Origin: Deltaproteobacteria bacterium
GTDB taxonomy: Bacteria; Desulfobacterota_C; Deferrisomatia; Deferrisomatales; JACRMM01
Assembly: GCA_016218905.1 (NCBI GenBank)
Contig: JACRCS010000726.1
Span: forward strand, 1-9,693
DNA: 9,693 bases
Direction of reading: 5' to 3'
A program made the translations under genes and the position numbers. The stretch's first letter is position 1; each line of letters opens with the position of its first letter. The notes below the pieces were generated by a model. That model saw only the letters and a list, made by a program, of their open reading frames with translations. It ran no database searches and was not told where the DNA came from. Positions 1 to 6,324 of the stretch are shown here, piece by piece.

Positions 1-324
1 CCGCACATGAAGGGCGAGGAGAAGGCCTTCTACGCGAGGCTCGCGTCCCAGGAGGGGGCCAAGGAGCACGCGCTGGAGGGCTTCGAGGAGCACCACGCGG
101 CAGAGCTGGTCCTCACGGAGCTGAAGAAGACCTCGCCCTCGGACGAGCGGTTCCACGCCAAGGTGACCGTCCTCCACGAGATGATCGAGCACCACATCCA
201 GGAGGAGGAGAAGGAGCTCTTCAAGGACGCGCGCCGCTTCATGACGAAGGACCAGATCGCCGAGATCCTGGAGCAGTTCACGAAGGAGAAGGAGCGGGTC
301 AAGAAGGGGTTGGCGCCGAATTGA
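1..324 (+). CDS. Hemerythrin-like HHE domain protein, 3' part
   Basis: The reading frame is open from the first base, so the start lies upstream and the in-window Met at base 7 is probably internal. The 107 visible residues fit the second half of an HHE cation-binding fold. The His codon at bases 4-6 opens an H-x3-E pair (H-M-K-G-E). Further on come EEHHAAE and the helix HEMIEHHIQEEEKELF, whose spaced His and Glu residues look like iron ligands. Proteins of this family bind a di-iron centre and handle O2, NO or iron, usually in the cytoplasm. The C-terminus is a charged helix ending in Lys-rich sequence with no membrane segment. The next gene starts 125 bases downstream and is functionally unrelated, so this is probably the end of another transcript. 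The family call is firm; the substrate cannot be told. Confidence 0.8.
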   Translation, partial: PHMKGEEKAFYARLASQEGAKEHALEGFEEHHAAELVLTELKKTSPSDERFHAKVTVLHEMIEHHIQEEEKELFKDARRFMTKDQIAEILEQFTKEKERVKKGLAPN

Positions 325-348
325 CGGCTTCGCCGACTGCTCTAATCT
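321..348 (+). promoter_or_regulatory. Candidate sigma-70-like promoter for the mla operon
   Basis: TTGACG (321-326, five of six to the -35 consensus) is followed after 16 bases by TAATCT (343-348, three of six to the -10 consensus). It lies 100 bases before mlaE and overlaps the stop codon of the hemerythrin gene. The same TTGACG-N16-TARTCT layout occurs on the minus strand before the FmdB-type gene at 6551, which adds some weight. A short stem (TCGGC 355-359 / GCCGA 365-369) follows, without a T-tract. Confidence 0.35.
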
Positions 349-449
349 GAAAGCTCGGCAGAGGGCCGACAGCCGGACGACCTCCCCTCGCGGACCGCGC
401 GCATGAAGACCGAAGAGACCTCGAGAGCCGGCGAAGGACGGACCGGCGG

Positions 450-1244
450 ATGGTGAGAGTACGGCTCCTCCTCGCAGCGATCGGCGGCGCGGCCCTCCAG
501 GCCGTCCGGGAGACGGGGGGGCTCTTTCTCTTCTTCCTCCACGGCGTCTTCCACATCGTCACCCCGCCCTTCCGGCCCCGGAGGGTCATCGAGCAGGTCT
601 ACTTCATCGGGGCGCGGTCCGTCCTGGTCGTGGCCCTCACCTCCGCCTTCACCGGGATGGTGCTCGGGCTCCAGGGCTACTACACGCTCGTCAAGTTCGG
701 CGCCGAGGGGCTCCTCGGGGCGGCGGTCGCCCTCGCCCTCATCCGCGAGATGGGCCCGGTCCTCACGGCCATCATGATCACGGCCCGGGCCGGTTCGGCC
801 GCGGCGGCCGAGATCGGCGTCATGCGCGTCTCCGAGGAGATCGACGCCCTCGAGACCATGGATATCGACCCCGTCCACTTCCTCGTCGCTCCCCGCCTGG
901 CGGCCGCGGCGATCAGCTTCCCCCTCCTGACCGCGATGTTCGACCTCGTCGGCATCGTGGGGGGCTGGCTCAGCGGCTCGGTCCTGCTCGGCGTCAGCGG
1001 CGGGACCTACTTCTCGCGGGTGGAGTCGAGCGTCACCCTCGCGGACGTCCGGGGCGGGTTCATCAAGGCCTTCGTCTTCGCCCTGGTCGTCTCCACGGTC
1101 TGCTGCTTTCAGGGCTACTTTACCCACACCCGGCGAGACGGGCACGGGGCCCGCGGCGTGGGGCTCTCCACCACCCGGGCGGTCGTGACGTCCTGTGTGC
1201 TGATCCTCGTCGCCGACTACGTCCTCACCTCGTTTCTCCTGTAG
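450..1244 (+). CDS. mlaE: MlaE-type phospholipid ABC transporter permease
   Basis: This 264-residue inner-membrane protein is close to the usual MlaE length of about 260. It has an amphipathic N-terminal stretch and then several hydrophobic segments. The central block is typical of the MlaE/YrbE permease family: FTGMVLGLQGYYTL, then LIREMGPVLTAIMITAR, then GSAAAAEIGVMRVSEEIDAL. In the Mla system the MlaE dimer forms the membrane core that, with MlaF and MlaD, moves phospholipids between the inner membrane and periplasmic MlaC. No start codon lies upstream in frame before the ATG at 450, although a GTG at 453 is possible. The ribosome site is weak: AAGGA at 433-437, about 12 bases away. Its TAG stop forms part of the Shine-Dalgarno of the next gene, which indicates tight coupling. 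Confidence 0.93.
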   Translation: MVRVRLLLAAIGGAALQAVRETGGLFLFFLHGVFHIVTPPFRPRRVIEQVYFIGARSVLVVALTSAFTGMVLGLQGYYTLVKFGAEGLLGAAVALALIREMGPVLTAIMITARAGSAAAAEIGVMRVSEEIDALETMDIDPVHFLVAPRLAAAAISFPLLTAMFDLVGIVGGWLSGSVLLGVSGGTYFSRVESSVTLADVRGGFIKAFVFALVVSTVCCFQGYFTHTRRDGHGARGVGLSTTRAVVTSCVLILVADYVLTSFLL

Positions 1245-1247
1245 GAG
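1243..1247 (+). promoter_or_regulatory. Ribosome binding site fixing the TTG start of mlaF
   Basis: AGGAG (1243-1247) overlaps the mlaE stop codon (TAG, 1242-1244) and lies 7 bases before the TTG at 1255. It decides the start. The next in-frame ATG falls about 70 residues into the ATPase domain, beyond the Walker A motif. Confidence 0.8.
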
Positions 1248-1254
1248 CCGCGCT

Positions 1255-2481
1255 TTGGAAGACGTCCTGATCCGGCTGGAGGGCGTGAGCAAGACCTTCT
1301 GGGGCACCCCCGTGCTCCAGAACGTCGACCTCTCCATCCCGCGGGGGCAGATCACGACGATCATCGGGAAGAGCGGCGTCGGCAAGAGCGTCACCCTCAA
1401 GGTGATCATCGGCCTCCTCGAGCCCGACGCCGGCGAGGTCTACTACGAGGGCGTGCCGGTCTCCCGCATGAGCCGGGCCGAGCGCAAGGCGTTCCGGAGG
1501 CGCATCAGCTTCCTCTTCCAGAACACCGCGCTCTTCGAGTCGATGACCGTCTTCGACAACATCGCCCTGCCCCTCCGGGAGCGCGACGCCTTGGGGGAGC
1601 AGGAGGTGCGGGCACGCGTCGAGGAGAAGATGACGCAGCTCGACATTCCCGGCATCGAGGGCAAGTACCCGGGCGAGCTCTCCGGAGGCATGAAGAAACG
1701 GGTCGCCCTCGCGCGGGCCCTCATCACCGAGCCCGAGGTCGTGCTCTTCGACGAGCCCACGACCGGCCTCGATCCCGTCCGCAAGGCGGCCGTCCACTCC
1801 ATGATCTCCGGCTACCAGCGGAAGTTCGGCTTCAGCGGCGTGGTGGTGAGCCACGAGATCCCGGACGTCTTCTCCTTCTCCCAGCGCATCGCCATGCTCG
1901 ACGAGGGGAACATCCGGTTCGTCGGCACTCCCGACGAGATCCAGCGGTCCGAGGACCCGGTGGTGCGCGCCTTCGTCCGAGGTCTCGAGGTCCGCCACGA
2001 CGAGCTCACGGGAATGTCCCACGCGCCCCGCATCGGGCAACACTTCCGTGAAGAGATGCGCCGGCTGGAGGGCTGGGGCATCCCCTTCTCGATGCTCCTC
2101 CTGACGGCCGAGAACATCGAGGAGGTGTACGACGGCGTCGGCTACGTGGCCGGGCAGGAGGTCATCCGGCGGCTCGGCGCCCACGTGCGCCGGTACCTGA
2201 GGGAGACCGATACTTGCGCGCGGCTGGGTTCCAACCGGATCGCGATCCTGCTGGGAGGCGATGACCTCAAGAAGGCGCGACACTACGCGGCGCAGCTAAC
2301 CGGCGAGATGAGCGTAGAGGGCATCTTCGAGGCGGAGGTTCCGCCGGGACTGTGCCTGAAGCTCCACGCCGGGGCGGCGGAGGCGGCCAAGGGCATGCGC
2401 ATCGAGGACCTGGTGGCGCTGGCCGAACGGGACCGGAACACTGTCCTCGATTTCAACTTCTGCGCACTGGAGGAAGCATGA
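1255..2481 (+). CDS. mlaF: MlaF-type ABC ATPase fused to a degenerate GGDEF domain
   Basis: The protein has 408 residues, while ordinary MlaF has about 270. Residues 1-244 form a complete ATP-binding cassette: Walker A GKSGVGKS (38-45), Q-loop Gln89, signature LSGGM (142-146), Walker B VVLFDE (162-167), D-loop TGLDP (170-174) and switch His200. It should power MlaE. Residues about 275-402 follow the GGDEF fold pattern: the strand FSMLLLTAEN, the helix with YDGVGYVAGQEVIRRL, then RETDTCARLGSNRIAILL, and a closing LVALAERDRNTVLDFN. The catalytic GGDEF reads GSNRI (325-329) and the metal-binding Asp of the first strand is Thr284, so cyclase activity is unlikely. The RxxD inhibitory-site motif (R316-E317-T318-D319) sits exactly five residues before it, as in cyclic di-GMP-binding GGDEF domains. 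I infer a sensory role. Translation starts at TTG, and the stop overlaps mlaD by ATGA. Confidence 0.9.
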   Translation: MEDVLIRLEGVSKTFWGTPVLQNVDLSIPRGQITTIIGKSGVGKSVTLKVIIGLLEPDAGEVYYEGVPVSRMSRAERKAFRRRISFLFQNTALFESMTVFDNIALPLRERDALGEQEVRARVEEKMTQLDIPGIEGKYPGELSGGMKKRVALARALITEPEVVLFDEPTTGLDPVRKAAVHSMISGYQRKFGFSGVVVSHEIPDVFSFSQRIAMLDEGNIRFVGTPDEIQRSEDPVVRAFVRGLEVRHDELTGMSHAPRIGQHFREEMRRLEGWGIPFSMLLLTAENIEEVYDGVGYVAGQEVIRRLGAHVRRYLRETDTCARLGSNRIAILLGGDDLKKARHYAAQLTGEMSVEGIFEAEVPPGLCLKLHAGAAEAAKGMRIEDLVALAERDRNTVLDFNFCALEEA

Positions 2482-2924
2482 AGAAGACGGCGCTCGACTT
2501 TTGGGCCGGGCTCTTCGTCGTGGTGGGCCTGGTAGCGGTCGGCTACCTCACCGTGAAGCTCGGAAAGCTGGAGATCCTGGGGAGCGGCCAGGAGTCATAC
2601 TACGCCCGGTTCCACTCCGTGACCGGCCTCAAGGTGGGCGCGGCGGTGGAGATGGCGGGGGTGGCGGTCGGGAAGGTCGACGCGATCCGGTACGACCCCG
2701 CCAAGGACGCCGCCATCGTCGCCTTGAAGCTGACGAAGGGCCTCTCCCTCTCGGACGACACCATCGCTTCCATCAAGACCTCCGGGCTGATCGGGGACAA
2801 GTACGTGAAGCTCTCGCCGGGCGGCTCGAATCGGACGCTCCGTTCCGGCGAGTTGATCACGGAGACCGAGTCGGCCGTCGACCTGGAGGAGCTGATCAGC
2901 CGCTACGTCATGGGAAAGGTCTAG
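2478..2924 (+). CDS. mlaD: MlaD-type MCE domain lipid transport protein
   Basis: The protein has 148 residues, shorter than E. coli MlaD (183). It has an N-terminal membrane anchor (about residues 8-28, FWAGLFVVVGLVAVGYLTV) and one periplasmic MCE domain (about 38-115). Typical MCE sequence is visible: YYARFHSVTGLKVGAAVEMAG, VGKVDAIRYD, and SIKTSGLIGDKYVKLSPGG. A short C-terminal helix (VDLEELISRYVMGKV) ends the protein. In the Mla complex, MlaD forms a hexameric ring over MlaE through which lipid passes to or from MlaC. The ATG overlaps the mlaF stop (ATGA), and GGAGG at 2469-2473 precedes it, so the two genes are translationally coupled. The same frame is open further upstream, but that part lies inside mlaF. 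The TAG stop sits exactly at the left edge of the repeat element described separately. Confidence 0.93.
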   Translation: MKKTALDFWAGLFVVVGLVAVGYLTVKLGKLEILGSGQESYYARFHSVTGLKVGAAVEMAGVAVGKVDAIRYDPAKDAAIVALKLTKGLSLSDDTIASIKTSGLIGDKYVKLSPGGSNRTLRSGELITETESAVDLEELISRYVMGKV

Positions 2925-3037
2925 TGTCCCGTTTGGGAACTCCTTGCCTGCTGTTGAACGCCTGCGACGGCCGAACGGCGCTGATTCGCCGCCGTTCGGC
3001 CTGCTGGTCGCTCTGCTCGAACTAACCGCACGGGACA
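2925..3037. repeat. MITE-like palindromic element between mlaD and mlaC
   Basis: Terminal inverted repeats TGTCCCGT (2925-2932) and ACGGGACA (3030-3037) bound a 113-bp stretch with no credible gene. Inside is a perfect 12-bp stem, GGCCGAACGGCG (2969-2980) with CGCCGTTCGGCC (2990-3001), and a 9-base loop. GCGAC (2964-2968) and GTCGC (3007-3011) extend it beyond a bulge. The flanks CTAG (2921-2924) and CCAG (3038-3041) could be a 4-bp target duplication with one change. Removing the element and one flank gives TAGGAGA just before mlaC, a stop-plus-Shine-Dalgarno junction like the one between mlaE and mlaF. A related sequence lies at 6324-6379. In RNA the stem could also affect expression between mlaD and mlaC. 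Confidence 0.6.
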
Positions 3038-3051
3038 CCAGGAGAACGAAA

Positions 3052-3672
3052 ATGCGCACTCTCGCCCGTTTCGCTTCCGCGCTCCTCGTCGCGCTGGCGC
3101 TCCTCTCCGGCGCGTCGGCCGCCACGGGCAGCGCCAAGGCCTCCATCGAGGGCCCGGTGGAGTCCGTGCTCTCGATCCTTCGGGACCCCAAGTACGCGAA
3201 GGGGGCGCCCGCGCTCCGGGAAGAGCAGTTCAAGAAGATTCGGGAGATCATCGGCGGACTCTTCGACTACGAGGAGATCTGCGCGCGCGCGGCCGGGAAG
3301 AACTGGGCCGGCTTCACTCCCGCCCAGAAGACCGCCTTCACCGACGCCTTCACCGAGCTCCTCTCCAACACCTATATCCGCAAGATCCAGAGTAACTTCC
3401 ACAGCGAGAAGGTGGTCTTCCTCTCGGAGGAGGCGCTTCCCAATGGGCGGGCGAGTGTCCGCACCAGAGTGGTCCGGGAGGGCGGCGACGTCCCCGTGGA
3501 CTACAATCTGAACGTAAAAGGCGGCAACTGGCGGATCTACGACATCCACGTGGAGGGGGTGAGCCTGATCCAGAACTACCGCTCGCAGTTCAGCCAGATC
3601 CTGCTGAAGGAGTCGCCCGACCAGCTCATCGAGAGGATCCGGAAGAGGAACAAAGAGGAGCCCAAGCAGTGA
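3052..3672 (+). CDS. mlaC: MlaC-type periplasmic phospholipid-binding protein
   Basis: The protein has 206 residues, near the usual 205-215 of the MlaC/Ttg2D family. It begins with a clear Sec signal peptide (MRTLARF, a hydrophobic core, then ASA; likely cleavage after residue 23). The mature part matches the family: a helical start (VESVLSILRDPKY), REIIGGLFDYEEICARAAGKNWAGFTPAQ, TELLSNTYIRKIQSN, and the later strands VPVDYNLNVKGGNWRIYDIHVEGVSLIQNYRSQF. MlaC carries phospholipid between the MlaA complex and MlaFED. The frame is open upstream to about 2944, but AGGAGA (3040-3045), six bases before the ATG at 3052, and the signal peptide fix this start. The upstream extension would only translate the repeat element. 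The stop overlaps the next start (TGATG). Confidence 0.93.
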   Translation: MRTLARFASALLVALALLSGASAATGSAKASIEGPVESVLSILRDPKYAKGAPALREEQFKKIREIIGGLFDYEEICARAAGKNWAGFTPAQKTAFTDAFTELLSNTYIRKIQSNFHSEKVVFLSEEALPNGRASVRTRVVREGGDVPVDYNLNVKGGNWRIYDIHVEGVSLIQNYRSQFSQILLKESPDQLIERIRKRNKEEPKQ

Positions 3673-4547
3673 TGCCCTTCGGGCGCCGGGAGGGGCGAAG
3701 ACGACTGCTCCTCTCGGCCGCTCTCGGAGCGCTCACCGTGGCCGTAGCCGCCCGGAGCGCGCCGGCAAACCCGTCGCTGGAAGGAACCGAGCCGGCCGGC
3801 CGGGTCGCTCCCGCGCTCCCCGAGGGCTCGCCGGCCGCGGAGGAGCCAGTCGAGCCGCGGCCCGCTCCGCCGGGTCTGCCCGCGGCCGAAGCGCCTGCCG
3901 CGGGCGCGGAGGCGTCGCCGGAGGAGGCCGAGGAACCGGAGCCGCCGGCGGTGCCGGACCCCCTGCGCGGCTGGAACCGCCTGATGTTCACGGTGAACGA
4001 CCGCCTCTACTTCTGGGTGCTGAAACCGGTTGCCCGCGGCTACAAGGCGGTCACGCCCGCCCCCCTCCGAATCGGACTCAAGAACTTCTTCCACAACCTG
4101 GCGACCCCGGTGCGCTTCCTGAACAACGCGCTCCAGGGGAAGGTGCGGGGGGCGGGGATCGAGCTCGGCAGCTTTATGATCAACAGCACCCTGGGCCTGT
4201 TCGGACTACTCGACTGGACCGGCTCCGACCCGGAGCTCCAGGTGCCCGACGAGGATACGGGACAGACGCTCGGCCGGTGGGGCATCGGTCCCGGACTCTA
4301 CGTCGTCTGGCCGCTCTTCGGCCCGTCGACCCTGCGGGACACCGTAGGCATGGTGGCCGACTGGAACCTCGACCCCGTCGTCTACGTGGAGCCCCGGGCC
4401 GCCTTCGGGATCAACACCGGCCGAAAGGTGAATGACCTCTCCTTTCGCCTCGGAGACTACGAATCCCTCAAGGAAGCCGCCATCGACCCGTACGAAGCCG
4501 TGCGCGACGCCTACCTCCAGTACCGGGCCGGCCAGATCGAGAAGTAG
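3672..4547 (+). CDS. mlaA: MlaA/VacJ family outer-membrane lipid transport protein
   Basis: The protein has 291 residues. The VacJ domain covers about 96-275, with typical stretches DPLRGWNRLMFTVND, LKPVARGYKAVTPAPLR, FMINSTLGLFGLLD, DEDTGQTLGRWGIGPG and WPLFGPSTLRDTVG. MlaA forms a ring in the outer membrane that extracts misplaced phospholipid and passes it to MlaC. The N-terminus has an Arg-rich region and a hydrophobic signal (about 12-27) ending ARSAPA, but the protein has no cysteine at all, so it cannot be the usual lipoprotein. Residues about 33-95 are a Pro/Ala/Glu-rich linker not seen in E. coli MlaA. RRRLLL in the signal leaves Tat export possible. The ATG at 3672 overlaps the mlaC stop; GTG at 3669 would add one residue. 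It is the last gene of the mla operon. Confidence 0.92.
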   Translation: MPFGRREGRRRLLLSAALGALTVAVAARSAPANPSLEGTEPAGRVAPALPEGSPAAEEPVEPRPAPPGLPAAEAPAAGAEASPEEAEEPEPPAVPDPLRGWNRLMFTVNDRLYFWVLKPVARGYKAVTPAPLRIGLKNFFHNLATPVRFLNNALQGKVRGAGIELGSFMINSTLGLFGLLDWTGSDPELQVPDEDTGQTLGRWGIGPGLYVVWPLFGPSTLRDTVGMVADWNLDPVVYVEPRAAFGINTGRKVNDLSFRLGDYESLKEAAIDPYEAVRDAYLQYRAGQIEK

Positions 4548-4627
4548 GGCCGCCTCTACCGCCAGCCCACCGGTCCTTCCACGGGCGTGCATGTTACTCA
4601 AGGCCGTGCGCAGTTATGACGAAAAGA

Positions 4628-4670
4628 TGCGTGCTACGCAAAATGTTGACAGTTCAGCGCAATGGGCGCT
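4628..4670. promoter_or_regulatory. TTGACA box flanked by two short palindromes
   Basis: The 232 bases between mlaA and the receiver fragment hold no recognisable gene, and 4570-4680 is visibly less GC-rich than its surroundings. TGCGT-GCT-ACGCA (4628-4640) and AGCGC-AATGG-GCGCT (4656-4670) flank a perfect -35-like TTGACA (4646-4651). No good -10 box follows at 16-18 bases, so a promoter or operator for the downstream regulator genes is only a guess. Confidence 0.25.
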
Positions 4671-4779
4671 CCTTCTGCCGGACCGGCGCAACTCGCCAAC
4701 GTCGCCGTCTCTTGACGGGCAGACTCGGCGGGTCGCCGGACGCTGCGCCACTCATGCCCGATCGGACCGGGAGAAACCA

Positions 4780-4878
4780 ATGCCGATCTTGATCGTCGAT
4801 GATTCCGCAGTCATGCGGAAATCGGTGAAATCCGCTCTTGCGCGTCAAGTGGCGACCGCGTGCCCGCCGGCCATCTGA
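4780..4878 (+). pseudogene. Truncated CheY-like receiver, possible leader ORF
   Basis: This ORF has 32 codons and a good Shine-Dalgarno (GGGAGA 4769-4774, five bases before the ATG). The first 20 residues, MPILIVDDSAVMRKSVKSAL, are the first strand, acidic pair and first helix of a CheY-type receiver domain. The sequence then turns into ARQVATACPPAI and stops, about 90 residues short of a full domain and without the phosphorylated Asp, Thr or Lys. No other frame continues the domain. It is therefore most likely the remnant of a deleted response regulator. It lies in the same frame as the HD-GYP gene: TGA, one codon, then that gene's GTG. It could still be translated and load ribosomes onto the next gene, which lacks its own clear ribosome site. 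Confidence 0.65.
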
Positions 4879-4881
4879 CCC

Positions 4882-6324
4882 GTGCGGCATCGGCTGTTAT
4901 TCGTCGACGACGAGGAGAACGTTCTCAAGACCCTCCAACGGCTCTTTCACCGGGGGGACTACGAGATCCTGACCGCGAGCAACGGCCCGGAAGCGCTTTC
5001 GCTTCTCGAGTCCAACGAGGTCTCGCTGATCATCTCGGATCAGCGAATGCCGGGGATGAGCGGGGCCGAGTTCTTCTCCCAGGCGAAGATCCTTCAGCCC
5101 GACGCGGTGCGCATCATGCTGACGGGCTATTCGGACGCCGCGTCTGCCGTGCAGGCGATCAACGAGGGACGGGTGTACCGGTTTTTGCCGAAACCGTGGA
5201 GCGATTCGGCCCTCATCGAGCTCGTGGCAGAGTCGCTCACGGAACAGGGAATCAAGAAGCAGAACGTGGCGCTTCAAGAGCAGGTGCGGCGCCGAAACGG
5301 TGAACTTCGCGAACTGAATGAGGGCCTTGAAGCCAAGGTGAGGCAGCGGACGGAGGAACTCCGACGAGCCCTGCGTCTTTCGGAGGGACTCAACGAGACG
5401 CTTCGGCGGCGAAATCTCGCGACGATCAAGGCCTTCGCCGGACTCCTCGAGCTGAACAGCCCGTCCGTCGCGGCCCACTGCCGCCGAGTCGCCGGACTGG
5501 TCCCCCAGGTCTGTACCCGGCTCGGTGTGCGCGACCGGATAGCCGCCCAAGATATGACGGTAGCGGCCCTGCTCCACGACATCGGCAAGATCGGGCTTCC
5601 GGAGGCCGTTCTCGCCAAGCCGAAGGCGCAGCTGGGGCGGGAGGAGCGTCAAGAAGTGATGAAACACGTCCGGACTGGGGAGGCTCATGTGCGGCTGGTC
5701 GAGGGGTTGGAGGACGTGGCCGACATGATCCGGCATCACCACGAGAATGCCGACGGATCCGGCTACCCGGACGGACTCGTGGGTGACGCCATACCGCTCG
5801 GCGCCAGAGTCGTGCGGGCCCTCGACTTCTATGACCACCTGAGTCGCGGCACCCCACGGACCGGAGCCGAGGCCCGCTTCATCGCCGCCGCGCTCCGGGC
5901 GCAGTGCGGCCGGAAGTTCGAAGAGGCCGTCTGCGCAGCCCTCCTGGATGTGCTCGGAATGCCGCTGGAACCGGGTGAGAGGCGATGGCTGGCGACGGCC
6001 CCGGACCCGACGCCTGCCGACGGCCGGCGTCAGGCCTCCGCCGGGGAGAGCCCCGGGATCTTCACGGAGGCCGTGAAGAGTCGGCGCTACCAATACCACC
6101 CCCCTCGATACGACGCGGTCACCGAGGCGAGGATCTCGCTGGAGAAGCTCGAGGCGGGGATGGTGCTGTCCCAGGACCTCGCCAAGGAGGACGGGACCCT
6201 CCTCCTACCGAAGAACGAGATCATCAGTGCAGCTTCTCTGGGGCGGGTCTCGGCTGCCTTCGGCTCGACGCCTGCCTCCCGGTTCGCCTACGTGTACCGG
6301 GACAAGAGGAACGGCCACCGATAG
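4882..6324 (+). CDS. Response regulator with HD-GYP c-di-GMP phosphodiesterase domain
   Basis: The protein has 480 residues. A receiver domain covers about 3-118 (acidic D9-D10, phosphoacceptor D53 in SDQRMPGMSG, T81, K104 in LPKPW). A coiled coil follows at about 125-178 (LREL, LEAKVRQRTEELRRAL repeats). The HD-GYP domain spans about 180-350: H199, H232-D233 in LLHDIGKIG, H262, H286-H287-E288, DGSGYP (291-296) and D315 in ALDFYD. The metal-binding set looks complete, so it should hydrolyse cyclic di-GMP under control of receiver phosphorylation, as in RpfG-type regulators. A Pro/Ala-rich linker leads to a C-terminal domain (about 405-475) with LEKLEAGMVLSQDLAKEDGT, a motif often attached to HD-GYP and HDOD proteins. 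GTG at 4882 has no clear Shine-Dalgarno, and expression may be coupled to the receiver fragment. Its TAG stop coincides with the edge of a repeat copy. Confidence 0.9.
   Translation: MRHRLLFVDDEENVLKTLQRLFHRGDYEILTASNGPEALSLLESNEVSLIISDQRMPGMSGAEFFSQAKILQPDAVRIMLTGYSDAASAVQAINEGRVYRFLPKPWSDSALIELVAESLTEQGIKKQNVALQEQVRRRNGELRELNEGLEAKVRQRTEELRRALRLSEGLNETLRRRNLATIKAFAGLLELNSPSVAAHCRRVAGLVPQVCTRLGVRDRIAAQDMTVAALLHDIGKIGLPEAVLAKPKAQLGREERQEVMKHVRTGEAHVRLVEGLEDVADMIRHHHENADGSGYPDGLVGDAIPLGARVVRALDFYDHLSRGTPRTGAEARFIAAALRAQCGRKFEEAVCAALLDVLGMPLEPGERRWLATAPDPTPADGRRQASAGESPGIFTEAVKSRRYQYHPPRYDAVTEARISLEKLEAGMVLSQDLAKEDGTLLLPKNEIISAASLGRVSAAFGSTPASRFAYVYRDKRNGHR

Noticed and set aside
325..380. Intrinsic terminator after the hemerythrin-like gene
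   Set aside because: The short stems CGGC/GCCG and TCGGC/GCCGA have no T-tract after them. No intrinsic terminator is visible after mlaA or the HD-GYP gene either.
403..456. 17-codon ORF overlapping the mlaE start
   Set aside because: Its stop overlaps the mlaE ATG, but it has no ribosome site and no recognisable sequence. It is too short to support on overlap alone.
2925..3037. Integron attC site between mlaD and mlaC
   Set aside because: There is an imperfect palindrome, but no GTTRRRY / RYYYAAC core pair is found. GTTAGTT and GTTGGTT fail at the third R, and the genes around it are an ordinary operon, not cassettes.
4876..4887. Third copy of the repeat end (TGACCCGTGCGG) at the HD-GYP start
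   Set aside because: It matches 11 of 12 bases of the repeat end, but similarity stops there and the sequence is good receiver coding sequence, so chance in GC-rich DNA is likely.
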